Shown: positions 1-7,860 of the stretch, one piece after another
Numbering within the stretch: the stretch's first letter is position 1
Layout: each line of letters begins with the position of its first letter
Assembly (NCBI GenBank): GCA_035512495.1
Contig: DATKDW010000062.1
Span: forward strand, 114,957 to 178,956
Direction of reading: 5' to 3'
Source: Acidimicrobiales bacterium
GTDB lineage: Bacteria > Actinomycetota > Acidimicrobiia > Acidimicrobiales > CADCSY01
Length of the DNA stretch: 64,000 nt
Position numbers and translations under genes: made by a program
The notes under the pieces: generated by a model
What the model saw: only the letters and a program-made list of their open reading frames with translations
Database searches by the model: none
What the model was told of the DNA's origin: nothing

Positions 1-426
1 GCCCAGGTCGCTCAGGCCGGGCTGGGCCCCCTGGAGGCTCGCCTCGCCCTCCTGGTTGACCTCACCCCACTTGGTGGCGTCCCAGATCTCGATCCGGTTG
101 AACACGCCGGCCACGACGACGTCACGGTCGAGGTGGGCGAACTCCCGGAGGCTCGATGGGATGGTGATGCGGCCCTGCTTGTCGGGATCGACCTCGGCGG
201 CGCCGCCGGCGAAGGACCGCACGACGTTGCGCTCGGTCGCTCCGCGCTTGGCGCTCTCCTGCATCTCCTGGGCCACCTTCTCGAACTCCTCCGCCGTGTA
301 GATCGCCAAGCACCCGTCGAGCACCTTGGTGATGACGGCGCCCTCGGCGAGCTGGTCACGGAACTTGGAGGGCAGGATCACCCGCCCCTTCATGTCCAGG
401 GAGTGCCCGTGCGTCCCCAGGAACAT
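1..426 (-). CDS. mraZ: MraZ transcriptional regulator, 5' part (cut by window edge)
   Basis: Reading from the ATG at 424-426, the first 142 codons match MraZ, the SpoVT-AbrB-fold regulator that heads the division and cell-wall (dcw) cluster and represses its own promoter. The protein starts MFLGTHGHSLDMKGRVILP and carries both characteristic DPDKQGR- and DMKGR-type motifs, one per swapped-hairpin domain (about residues 5-50 and 80-125). The frame is still open at base 1, so the C-terminus and the expected rsmH/ftsL genes lie to the left of the window. The leader contains a promoter and GTGG-rich repeats of the kind MraZ binds. Confidence 0.95.
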   Translation of the reverse strand, partial: MFLGTHGHSLDMKGRVILPSKFRDQLAEGAVITKVLDGCLAIYTAEEFEKVAQEMQESAKRGATERNVVRSFAGGAAEVDPDKQGRITIPSSLREFAHLDRDVVVAGVFNRIEIWDATKWGEVNQEGEASLQGAQPGLSDLG

Positions 427-453
427 CCGTGTTCACCACTCCGGTCGTCGTCT

Positions 454-482
454 GGGGGCCCGCTGCACTCCACCGGGCCCCC
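454..482 (-). other. Strong hairpin in the mraZ leader
   Basis: The arms GGGGGCCCG (454-462) and CGGGCCCCC (474-482) are a perfect 9-bp inverted repeat around an 11-nt loop, lying between the mraZ promoter and its start codon. No T-tract follows, so it is not a standard intrinsic terminator. It could stabilise the leader, pause polymerase or affect translation of mraZ. Confidence 0.5.
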
Positions 483-533
483 CTGCTGCACCTCGGACGC
501 TCAGAGATCCACCCCTTCGCGCCACTTGGCGCC

Positions 534-562
534 ACCGTACGCCCCACTCCCCCACCCGTCAA
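534..562 (-). promoter_or_regulatory. Candidate sigma-A promoter of mraZ
   Basis: On the minus strand a -35 TTGACG (557-562) and a -10 TACGGT (534-539) are separated by exactly 17 bp. Transcription would begin near 527, giving a leader of about 100 nt before the mraZ start at 426. The spacer is full of TGGGG/GTGGG units, so MraZ binding there would directly block RNA polymerase. The elements are seen; use as a promoter is inferred. Confidence 0.65.
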
Positions 563-582
563 CCCCCCTCCACCCCACCTCG
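541..582 (-). promoter_or_regulatory. GTGG-type repeats, candidate MraZ boxes
   Basis: The minus strand between 541 and 582 holds several TGGGG, GTGGG and GTGGAG units, overlapping the spacer and -35 of the mraZ promoter and extending upstream of it. MraZ is known to autorepress by binding short direct TGGGN-like repeats in its promoter. The exact number and phasing of functional boxes cannot be fixed by eye because the tract is low in complexity. Confidence 0.5.
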
Positions 583-586
583 CACC

Positions 587-620
587 ATGTGCGCAGCAGT
601 CGATTCCAGAGAGGTCCGCA
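587..620 (+). repeat. 34-bp repeat, copy A (left of HTH/NTase module)
   Basis: First of three copies of a 34-bp sequence ending in GGTCCGCA and containing CAGTCGATTCCAGA. It matches copy B (2293-2326, opposite strand) at 29 of 34 positions and copy C (2342-2375, same strand) at 28 of 34. A partial unit with GCGCAGCAGAATCCAGAAC follows at about 636-655. The copies bracket the two-gene module at 726-2124. Confidence 0.75.
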
Positions 621-689
621 GAGCAATCCAGAACGCGGCGCAGCAGAATCCAGAACCGGCCACAAGTTCCACCACGCAGACCGAGCTCC

Positions 690-717
690 TTGCTAAATGT
701 TCCAGAACTGGTACATT
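690..717 (+). promoter_or_regulatory. Candidate promoter of the HTH/NTase module (leaderless)
   Basis: A -35-like TTGCTA (690-695), a 16-bp spacer and a -10 TACATT (712-717) precede the ATG at 726 by only 8 bp. Transcription would therefore begin at or next to the start codon, giving a leaderless mRNA, which is common in actinobacteria. No Shine-Dalgarno sequence is present. Both promoter elements lie inside or against the palindrome at 693-720. Confidence 0.55.
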
Positions 718-720
718 TAG
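693..720 (+). promoter_or_regulatory. 28-bp near-perfect palindrome, candidate operator
   Basis: The arms CTAAATGT (693-700) and ACATTTAG (713-720) enclose a second inverted repeat CCAG-AA-CTGG (702-711). Twenty-four of the 28 positions are self-complementary. The site ends 5 bp before the HTH gene and covers its -10 element. It is also AT-rich compared with its surroundings. The first gene encodes a DNA-binding protein, so autoregulation is the natural inference. Confidence 0.7.
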
Positions 721-725
721 ATCCC

Positions 726-1370
726 ATGGCCGGTAGGATGGTTCCGCTCGAAGAGGCAGCACGGCGTCTCGGGGTGACCCGACGTCGAGCGCAGGCGCTT
801 GTGACGTCCAAGCAGCTCGCTGCAGAGAAGTTGGGCCAGCAGTGGATGGTGCCGGTGTCGGCGGTCAGTAGCTTCGAGCACACGAGGGTTGGCCGGCGGG
901 GCCGCCCGCTCACCCAGCGGGGAGCTTGGGCGGAGATCTGTGCACTCGTGGAGCGGCCTGTAGCCGGAGCCGATCTGGATCGCCGGCGTCGGCGGGTCCG
1001 TCCTCGTGCCGAGCACCGCAACCTGTACGTTCACCCCGGGGTGCTCGCCTCCTTGCGGGCGGACCCGGGCATCGTCCTCTCGGGACGAGATGCCGCCGCC
1101 GAAGCCGGCGCACCGGTCGATCCTGGTGGGGAGATCGACGCCTACGTTCGACGGTCCGGGGCCGACGCGCTGGTGCGTGGCGTCCGCGCGCGGGAGGTGC
1201 TCGAGAACGCAAACCTCCTCCTGCACGTCGTCGATGACGACGTCTGGCCGTTCGAGCGAGGCCAGCGGTACGCCGCTCCGTGGGTCGCATGGCTCGACCT
1301 CGAAGATCGGCAGGACCGCGCGGCTGGAACTCTGCTGGACCGGCTGCTCGGCGGGCGCATCCGTGCGTGA
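726..1370 (+). CDS. HTH protein, AbiEi-like putative antitoxin of a nucleotidyltransferase pair
   Basis: The 214-residue protein begins with an excisionase/MerR-type helix-turn-helix (about residues 5-50, with EEAARRLGVTRRRAQAL and a following WMVPVSAV strand). An unassigned domain of about 150 residues follows, ending with a DLEDRQDRAAGTLLDRLL segment of the sort seen in AbiEi-like antitoxins. The next gene starts inside its last codons (8-bp overlap) and encodes a nucleotidyltransferase-fold protein. It sits directly behind a palindromic operator. By analogy with type IV AbiE systems it would be antitoxin and autorepressor; this is inference, as no activity can be read from sequence. The ATG at 726 is chosen because it follows the -10 element. 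Confidence 0.7.
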   Translation: MAGRMVPLEEAARRLGVTRRRAQALVTSKQLAAEKLGQQWMVPVSAVSSFEHTRVGRRGRPLTQRGAWAEICALVERPVAGADLDRRRRRVRPRAEHRNLYVHPGVLASLRADPGIVLSGRDAAAEAGAPVDPGGEIDAYVRRSGADALVRGVRAREVLENANLLLHVVDDDVWPFERGQRYAAPWVAWLDLEDRQDRAAGTLLDRLLGGRIRA

Positions 1371-2124
1371 AGTCGACATCTCCGACCAGCTGCTGCCGCA
1401 GCACCACGAGGTCATGCGCTGCCTCGGCCTGCTTGGCCGGCGCATCGATACCGACCTGTGGTGCCTTGTCGGCGGGATGATGGTCCTCGTCGCCGCCCGG
1501 GCAGCAGGACGGGCTGATTCCCGTGCCGAGCAGACCAAGGACGGCGACGTCCTCGTCGATGTCCTCGCCGAGCCGGGAATCCTCGCCAAGGTCACCTACG
1601 CGCTGCGATCCCTCGGCTACGAGCTCCCAGTGGAAGAAGACCGAGGCGGCGACTTCGCCCGCTGCATGTTCGTCTCCGGTCGGGCGCAGGTGGATGTCCT
1701 CGCACCAGAGGACACCCCGGCAGACCGGCTCGCCGTCGGGTCGGACCTTCGCAGCCTCGCCATCCCCGGCGGCCGTCGTGCGCTCGACGGCGCCGAACTG
1801 ACGACGATCTACTACGCCGAGGACCAGGCCGATGTCGTCATCCGCGTCCCGTCGCTGACCGGCGCGATCTGCGTCAAAGCTGCCGCCGCGGTCGACCAGC
1901 GCACCACCAGCCACCCGCGACACATCCAGGACGTAGCGTTCCTGCTCGCCTGCATCGACGACCCGGTGGCGGCCGCCAACGAGCTCACCGACGACGACCG
2001 GGCCCTGCTCTCAGAGCTCCGCCAGCAGCGACTCGGTCCGGACGACGACATCGTTTGGCGGTACCTCGACGCAGACGATCAGGCACGGGCCGAGGCCGCC
2101 TTCGATTTCCTCATCGGCGACTGA
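1363..2124 (+). CDS. Nucleotidyltransferase-fold protein, AbiEii-like putative toxin
   Basis: The 253-residue frame starts at GTG 1363 and overlaps the upstream stop. It shows the minimal nucleotidyltransferase pattern: LVGGMMV near residue 30, an acidic KDGDVLVDV near residues 55-65, and a third acidic strand AQVDVLAPED near residue 108. A helical C-terminal half follows. This is the layout of AbiEii/MNT-type transferases, toxins of type IV toxin-antitoxin and phage-exclusion systems that transfer nucleotides to tRNA or proteins. KDGD is a variant of the usual D-x-D arrangement, so activity is not certain. Overlap with the HTH gene supports one functional unit. A non-toxic nucleotidyltransferase remains possible. 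Confidence 0.7.
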   Translation: MREVDISDQLLPQHHEVMRCLGLLGRRIDTDLWCLVGGMMVLVAARAAGRADSRAEQTKDGDVLVDVLAEPGILAKVTYALRSLGYELPVEEDRGGDFARCMFVSGRAQVDVLAPEDTPADRLAVGSDLRSLAIPGGRRALDGAELTTIYYAEDQADVVIRVPSLTGAICVKAAAAVDQRTTSHPRHIQDVAFLLACIDDPVAAANELTDDDRALLSELRQQRLGPDDDIVWRYLDADDQARAEAAFDFLIGD

Positions 2125-2292
2125 TCCCAGGCAGCTGGTCGGTGGGCCACGCCTGCGTGTGTCGCCAGTCGACGTAATCGGGCGGTGTTGTCGGCCATAG
2201 CAGCACGCTTCCTCCAGCACCACATGTTTCAGGGATGGCTGAGCCGATTCTGGTTGTCCCTGCGGCGTACCACCGGGAGCTCTGATTTTCCG

Positions 2293-2326
2293 TGCGGATC
2301 GTTCTGGAATCGACTGCGGCGCACAC
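2293..2326 (-). repeat. 34-bp repeat, copy B (inverted)
   Basis: Read on the minus strand, this copy matches copy A (587-620) at 29 of 34 positions and copy C at 27 of 34. With copy C it forms an imperfect inverted repeat with a 15-bp centre (2327-2341), capable of a long stem-loop when single-stranded or transcribed. Confidence 0.75.
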
Positions 2327-2341
2327 GCCACTCGGGCGCGT

Positions 2342-2375
2342 GTATGCGCCGCAGCGGATTCAAGAGAGGTCCGCA
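2342..2375 (+). repeat. 34-bp repeat, copy C
   Basis: Same orientation as copy A and identical to it through the final 13 bp (AGAGAGGTCCGCA). A and C are thus imperfect direct repeats about 1.75 kb apart around the HTH/NTase genes, while B and C form a palindrome. This could be an attachment or transposition scar, a REP/MITE-like family, or a recombination site. No transposase is present. Confidence 0.75.
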
Positions 2376-2642
2376 CAGGGAGGCACAACGCGACGCAGGA
2401 GACGGGCGCCAGCCCCCGCAACCCAAACCAGAACCACCCTCCGCTCCCTGCCACTGAGAGAGGTCACACCAGTCGTGGTCAAAGGTAGGATCGGGTCACT
2501 TGTGGAGGGTCGCGGTGAGAGCCCGCTTCGTCCAGGAGGGCCTGATGCTCGAACCGAATGTGCACAGTGCCGGTCGCTCCGACCGAGGTGCACCCGATCA
2601 CGGACGCGGTCACCACCAGGCTCCCAGGCTGCGGGGTCGCGT

Positions 2643-2795
2643 GTGATCGGTCGCTGGACCTGGGACCTCGCCACCTCCGAGATGACGTGGAGCAAGGAGC
2701 AGTACGGCATCCTCGGCCTCGTCGACACCACAGTGGGCCCCAGCTACGAGGGGTTCGTGCGCTCCGCCATGGAGCGCCGGGACGCCGTCCGGTGA
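2643..2795 (+). pseudogene. Truncated PAS-domain remnant
   Basis: This 50-codon stretch encodes a recognisable PAS N-terminal half: GRWTWDLATSEMTWSKEQY followed by GILGL and PSYEGFV. It then ends in SAMERRDAVR and a TGA where intact PAS domains have an HPDDR-type motif. No complete PAS domain exists in this or neighbouring frames. GTG at 2643 could start it, but a functional product is unlikely. Its stop overlaps the GTG of the following kinase, so it may be the residue of a sensor gene or of the kinase's former N-terminus. Confidence 0.55.
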
Positions 2796-5503
2796 TTGGA
2801 TCGTCGGGGTGGTGGGCCGACCTCCCCCTGCGTCGGAAGGGCCTGGTCGTCGTGGCCATCCCGGTGCTCTCACTCCTGTTGGTGGCCGCCGCCCTCCTCC
2901 CGTTGATGGCCCAGCGGGAGCGGACCGATCGCTCGGTTAGGGAGAGCATCGCCATCCAGACAGCCACCCGCGACCTCCTGTTGGTCCTGGTCGAGGCGGA
3001 GACGTCGGTGCGGGGCTTGGTGGCGACGGGCGACGAGCGGTTCCTCGAGAGGTACGACGAGGCGGTCGACCGCTCCGAGGTGATCTTCCGCAGCCTCCGG
3101 GCGGTGGGAGGCTCGGCTGCCCTCCTGGACGTCGGACCGAGCATCGAGGACCTGGCTCGGAGCCGCTTGGACCAGCTCGCAGCGACCCGCGCCGATGCCC
3201 TCGCTGACCCCGAGAGAGACCTCGTGATCCGCCTGGCTGCGGGCAAAGCGACGATGGACCGCCTGCGCGAGGTGCTGGCCGAGGTCAAGACAGGGGAGGA
3301 GCGTCGCTTGGCCGCCCTCCTCGACGACGAACGTCGGTCGGTCCGGACGATGGTGGTGGTGGTGGTGGGAGGCGTCGGGGTCGGCATCCTCGGCGGCCTG
3401 CTCGCCAGCTGGCTCTTCACCCGTGGCGTGGCCCGCCGTGTGGAGCTCCTGGAGGACAACGCCCGGCGCCTCGAACAGGGCTTCCCCCAGCTCGACCCAC
3501 CCGCCGGCGCCGACGAGATCGCCACCCTCGGCCAGGTCCTGGCCCGGACGTCGGATCTCCTCGCCCGCCAGACCGCGGAGGCCAATGAGGCGTCGAGGTT
3601 GAAGTCGGAGTTCCTGGCCAACATGAGCCATGAGATCCGCACGCCGATGAACGGCGTCCTCGGGATGACGCAGCTCCTCCTGGCCAGTGGTCTCACCCCT
3701 GAGCAGGAGGGCTACGCCCAGACGGCGCACGGCGCCGCCGATGCCTTGCTCACCGTCATCAACGACATCCTCGACTTCTCCAAGATCGAGGCGGGGCAGC
3801 TCGATCTCGAGGTGATCGACTTCGACCTGCGGGCCGCGGTGGAGGAGGTGGCCGAACTCCTGGCCGAGCGGGCGCACGAGAAGGGGATCGAGCTGCTCAC
3901 CGCGCTCGCTGCCGACGTCCCCGACCTCGTGCGTGGGGATCCCGGACGGTTCCGCCAGGTGCTGGTGAACCTGGTGGGCAACGCCGTGAAGTTCACCGAC
4001 GTTGGTGAGGTGGTCGTCCGCGTCGATCGGTGCGACGTCCCAGGGCCCCCGCTCCTGGTGCGGGTGGAGGTCCTCGACACCGGCGTCGGCATGTCGAGCG
4101 ACGTCCTCGACCGGATGTTCACCAGCTTCTCCCAGGGCGACGCGTCCACCACCCGGACCCATGGGGGCACCGGGTTGGGGCTGGCCATCACCAGCCAGCT
4201 CGTGGATCTGATGGGTGGCGAGATCGGGGTGGACAGCACGCCTGGGGTGGGGAGCCGCTTCACCGTCACCCTTCCCTTCGCCCCCTCGTCGGTGGACCAG
4301 CTCTCCCCGAGGCGGCAGGTGGCGCACCTCAACGGAGTGCGGATCCTGGTGGTGGACGACAACGCCACCAACCGGACGATCCTGCGAGAGACGCTCGGGA
4401 GGTGGGGTGTGGAGGTCGACACCGCGAGCGGCGCCGCAGAGGCCCTCGCCCTGCTCCGGAGCGAGCCGGCCTACGAGCTGGCGATCCTCGACTACCACAT
4501 GCCGGGGACCGACGGGATCGAGCTGGCGACGGCGATCGCCGCCGCGGCGGCCCACCCCCGCCTGGTCATGCTGACGTCGTCGGGTCTCGGGGAGGACAGG
4601 CGGCGTGCCCGCGCCGTGGGTGTCGAGACCTTCCTGACCAAGCCGGTTCGGCAGTCCGCGCTCTACGACTGCTTGGTGACGGTACTCGCCCCGGACGGAG
4701 GGGACGACGAACACGGCAGCAGCGCAACCCCCGCATCCCGACCCGTGGAGCAACCCGCTTACCTGCTCGTGGCGGAGGACAACCCGGTCAACCAGCAGGT
4801 GGCGCGTCAGATGCTCGAGCGTCGCGGTCACCGGGTGGATGTGGTCGGCGACGGTGCCGAGGCGCTCGAGGCGGCCACCCGCATCTCCTACGACGCCGTG
4901 CTGATGGACTGCCAGATGCCGGTGATGGACGGCTACCAGGCCACCCGTGCCATCCGTGGAGCGGAGGGTCAGGAGCGACGCACGCCGATCATCGCCATGA
5001 CCGCAGGAGCCACGGTCGGTGACGTCGAGCGGTGCCTGGCGGCCGGGATGGACGACCACGTGAGCAAGCCGGTGCGCTGGGACGCGCTCGACGACATCCT
5101 GGCTCGCTGGTGTCGGGGCTCCAACGACACGCCGCCGACGCCGCTCGACGGTGTCGAGATCCTCGATGCCGAGGTGATCGACGGCCTCACCGAGCTCGAC
5201 GGCGGCTCGGGTTCGATGGCCACGCTGGTGGCCACCTTCCGCGCCGACGCGGAGGGACGGTTGGCGAACCTCAGGCTCGCCGCCGCATCGGACGACGCCG
5301 ACGCTGTCGCGTCCCTTGCCCACTCCCTCAAGGGCAGCGCTGCCAACCTCGGCGCCAGCGCCGCGGCCGCACGCGCGGCGACGCTGGAGACGCTGGCTCG
5401 CAGCCCCAACCTCGAGGGAGCGCTGGTGATGATCGACGAGCTGGCCGAGGACGTGGCCGTGGCGGTCGAAGCCCTGCAGGCGACCTTCGGGACAGGTTCC
5501 TGA
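2792..5503 (+). CDS. Hybrid sensor histidine kinase with two receivers and HPt
   Basis: The protein has about 903 residues from GTG 2792. Order: TM1 (about 17-40); a CHASE3-like periplasmic helical segment with ETSVRGLVATGDERFLERY; TM2 (about 186-208); HAMP; HisKA with SHEIRTPMNG (phospho-His near 280); HATPase_c with an NAVKFTD N-box; receiver 1 (AILDYHMPG, Asp near 566); receiver 2 (VLMDCQMPVMDGY, Asp near 705); and a C-terminal HPt with AHSLKGSAANLG (His near 843). This is the BarA/GacS-like phosphorelay architecture. All four phosphotransfer sites look intact. No response regulator with an output domain is adjacent; the convergent GGDEF-EAL gene has no receiver. The upstream extension of the frame is not protein-like, so GTG 2792 is preferred. 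Confidence 0.93.
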   Translation: MIGSSGWWADLPLRRKGLVVVAIPVLSLLLVAAALLPLMAQRERTDRSVRESIAIQTATRDLLLVLVEAETSVRGLVATGDERFLERYDEAVDRSEVIFRSLRAVGGSAALLDVGPSIEDLARSRLDQLAATRADALADPERDLVIRLAAGKATMDRLREVLAEVKTGEERRLAALLDDERRSVRTMVVVVVGGVGVGILGGLLASWLFTRGVARRVELLEDNARRLEQGFPQLDPPAGADEIATLGQVLARTSDLLARQTAEANEASRLKSEFLANMSHEIRTPMNGVLGMTQLLLASGLTPEQEGYAQTAHGAADALLTVINDILDFSKIEAGQLDLEVIDFDLRAAVEEVAELLAERAHEKGIELLTALAADVPDLVRGDPGRFRQVLVNLVGNAVKFTDVGEVVVRVDRCDVPGPPLLVRVEVLDTGVGMSSDVLDRMFTSFSQGDASTTRTHGGTGLGLAITSQLVDLMGGEIGVDSTPGVGSRFTVTLPFAPSSVDQLSPRRQVAHLNGVRILVVDDNATNRTILRETLGRWGVEVDTASGAAEALALLRSEPAYELAILDYHMPGTDGIELATAIAAAAAHPRLVMLTSSGLGEDRRRARAVGVETFLTKPVRQSALYDCLVTVLAPDGGDDEHGSSATPASRPVEQPAYLLVAEDNPVNQQVARQMLERRGHRVDVVGDGAEALEAATRISYDAVLMDCQMPVMDGYQATRAIRGAEGQERRTPIIAMTAGATVGDVERCLAAGMDDHVSKPVRWDALDDILARWCRGSNDTPPTPLDGVEILDAEVIDGLTELDGGSGSMATLVATFRADAEGRLANLRLAAASDDADAVASLAHSLKGSAANLGASAAAARAATLETLARSPNLEGALVMIDELAEDVAVAVEALQATFGTGS

Positions 5504-5551
5504 CGTTCGGAGCACGGCCGCCGCGTGGAAGAGGCGGACCCGTCCGACCTC

Positions 5552-7693
5552 TCAGCCGGCTGCTGACGGTATCGGTGCGTGGTGGCGCGCGTAGTCGAGG
5601 GCATCGGTCGTGGGCATGGGCCGGGCGAAGAGGAAGCCCTGCCCGGCGATGCCTGTGTAGTGGCTGACCCGTTGGAGGTCCGCGGGAGTTTCGATGCCCT
5701 CGATCACGACGTGCAGGCCAAGGTGTTGCACCAGCGCGACGACCGAGTCGAGCAGGCAGCTCTGCTCGCTGCCGGGACCGTGGATGAACGACCGGTCGAC
5801 CTTGACGATGTCGGCGGGGAGCTCACCGAGGTAGCGCAACGCCGAGTACCCGGTGCCGAAGTCGTCGAGGGCGACGTGGAAGCCCAGCTGGCGCAACTCG
5901 GCCAACGCCGCCGCCGCCCCCTCCGTGCTGGTCATGGCGGTCCCTTCGGTGACCTCGAACACAAGGTTGGAGGGCGGGTTGGCATACCGCTCGGCGGTGG
6001 CGACGATCGACGCCACGATCCCGTCGCTCGCCAGGTCCAGGGGAGACAGGTTCACGCTCATCTGCTGCCCAGGGCTGTGGTGGCGCAGCTCTGCCAGCAT
6101 GGCGCACGCCTGGTCTCGCACCCAGGCGTCGATGTGGATGATGGCACCGGAGTCCTCCGCCAGGTCGAGGAAGGATTCCGGCAGCAGCAAGCCCCGCTCG
6201 GGATGCTGCCAGCGCACCAGCGCCTCGAATCCCAGCAGCTCACCGGAGTCCAGCGCGAACACCGGCTGGTAGTAGGTCACCAGCTGATCCCGCTCCAACG
6301 CCATGGACAGGTCGTTGCGCAGCTCGTGGCGAGCTTGCACCCCGGCGTGCAGGCCGACCGAGTACCGCTCGGCCCGGTTCTTGCCCTGGTTCTTGGCCAG
6401 GTACATGGCGAAGTCGGCGTTGCCCAGCAGCTCTTCAGCCGACGCCGGGGCGGTCCCGTCGTCGGTCACCGCCACCCCGATGCTGCACCCCACCCGGACT
6501 CGACCCGCCGCAAGATCCACCGGCGCGTCCAGCGCCGCGCGCAGCCGCTCCGCCACCGTCACCACGGCAGTCGGGTCTTCGCCCACCTCCATCGCCACCG
6601 CGAACTCGTCGCCACCCAACCGGGCCACGATGTCGCAACCCCGGCTGGCTGCCTGCAGCCGCAACCCCAGCACCCGTAACAGCTCGTCGCCCGCCGCGTG
6701 GCCCTTGCTGTCGTTCACGTGCTTGAAGTCGTCCAAATCCACGAACAGCACCGCCACCTTGCCCGGACCATCCACCAGCTCGCCCAGCCGGTCCAGGAAC
6801 GCCTTGCGGTTCGGCAACGCCGTCATCGAATCCACGTGCGCCTGGGTGTGCAGGCGCCCATGGCTCTCGTGTAGCGCGGCCGCGCTCGCACTCAGCACTC
6901 GGGCGAGCTCCCGGACCTCCGCCACTCCTTCGGGCACCGCGATCGGCTCACGTGCCCCCGACTCACCCAACCTCTGAGCCGCCCGGCTGACCTCGGTCAG
7001 CGGTCGCAGCACCCAGCGTGACAACCGTCGCGTCGCCATCCACGCCATCAGCAACGCCACCGCCACCGTGCCCAACACCAAGGCGCCGACGACGTTCAGC
7101 CTGGACATCACCTCATCGGCGCGGGTCTCGAGCGTCGTGGACATCTCGACCTGCAGGTCGCCGAGGTGGTTGTCGATCCCCGTCCAGCGCTGCCAGACGG
7201 GGATCATCAAGGGGGGCTCCCCCTGGGACAGGAAGTCGGCAAGGGTCTCGCCGTTCCAGTTCACCCACGCCTTCTCGATCTCCACCCCGACCTCATCCCA
7301 CACCGTGAGCGCCGTCCCGAAGTGCGCCTCCTCGGCAGGGTTCTCGATCAGCCCCTCGACCACCACCAGGGCGCGCTCGAAGCGAACGACCAGACCGTCG
7401 AACTCTGCCTTTGCGACAGCGGCCTTCTCATCGCCGCCGAGCCGGTACAGCACCCCGACCAGCGGGTCGGTCATCTGCCGCTTCATCACGAGCAGCTCGC
7501 CCACCGCGCTCGCCTTCTTCGTGTGCGTCGAGGTGGTGCCCTCGAACACGGCCCGCTGGAAGTGGTGCGTGCTGGCCGCGAGCAGCCCGAGGAAGAAGAT
7601 CGCCGCGACCAGCACGGCGACCGAGGAGATCCAGATCCGGCGCAACGACCGGCCCGACGCCCTCACCCGGCTGTCGCTCCCCAGTGCGCTCAC
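5552..7693 (-). CDS. Membrane-bound GGDEF-EAL cyclic-di-GMP protein
   Basis: A protein of about 713 residues with TM helices near 20-42 and 200-220 around a periplasmic helical domain, HAMP, GGDEF and EAL domains. The cyclase site GGDEF is intact (near residue 359) and is preceded by an RGCD I-site for product inhibition. The phosphodiesterase domain has EALVRW and DDFGTGYS. Both synthesis and breakdown of c-di-GMP look possible from sequence. GTG 7693 is chosen over the longer start at 7777 because GAGGAG precedes it by 9 nt. It converges with the hybrid kinase 48 bp away; a shared signalling role is only suggested by proximity. Confidence 0.92.
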   Translation of the reverse strand: MSALGSDSRVRASGRSLRRIWISSVAVLVAAIFFLGLLAASTHHFQRAVFEGTTSTHTKKASAVGELLVMKRQMTDPLVGVLYRLGGDEKAAVAKAEFDGLVVRFERALVVVEGLIENPAEEAHFGTALTVWDEVGVEIEKAWVNWNGETLADFLSQGEPPLMIPVWQRWTGIDNHLGDLQVEMSTTLETRADEVMSRLNVVGALVLGTVAVALLMAWMATRRLSRWVLRPLTEVSRAAQRLGESGAREPIAVPEGVAEVRELARVLSASAAALHESHGRLHTQAHVDSMTALPNRKAFLDRLGELVDGPGKVAVLFVDLDDFKHVNDSKGHAAGDELLRVLGLRLQAASRGCDIVARLGGDEFAVAMEVGEDPTAVVTVAERLRAALDAPVDLAAGRVRVGCSIGVAVTDDGTAPASAEELLGNADFAMYLAKNQGKNRAERYSVGLHAGVQARHELRNDLSMALERDQLVTYYQPVFALDSGELLGFEALVRWQHPERGLLLPESFLDLAEDSGAIIHIDAWVRDQACAMLAELRHHSPGQQMSVNLSPLDLASDGIVASIVATAERYANPPSNLVFEVTEGTAMTSTEGAAAALAELRQLGFHVALDDFGTGYSALRYLGELPADIVKVDRSFIHGPGSEQSCLLDSVVALVQHLGLHVVIEGIETPADLQRVSHYTGIAGQGFLFARPMPTTDALDYARHHAPIPSAAG

Positions 7694-7860
7694 CGGCTGG
7701 TTCTCCTCGCGCGTTGACCTGCACTCAGCGTAGGCAAGCGCGCCTCGTACTGAAATAGGCCGAACGACCCTGATCACCCAGTTCGGAGTGTCTCTACGGG
7801 TTCGTCCGGTGCGTGTCGGGCGGGGCGTCGGTGAAACGTCGCGGGTGGCTGGACCTCACC

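Larger units (their letters stand above)
2125..2642. other. 518-bp intergenic region with inverted repeats, no gene seen
   Basis: No frame here shows convincing coding character or a recognisable family. The main structure is the pair of 34-bp repeats B and C at 2293-2375. The region may be degraded sequence between the HTH/NTase module and the kinase locus, consistent with the decayed PAS fragment at its right end. Confidence 0.5.

Noticed and set aside
2870-5515. 881-codon open frame antisense to the hybrid kinase
   Set aside because: High-GC genes leave long open antisense frames; the product has no recognisable domain and the plus strand has an unmistakable kinase.
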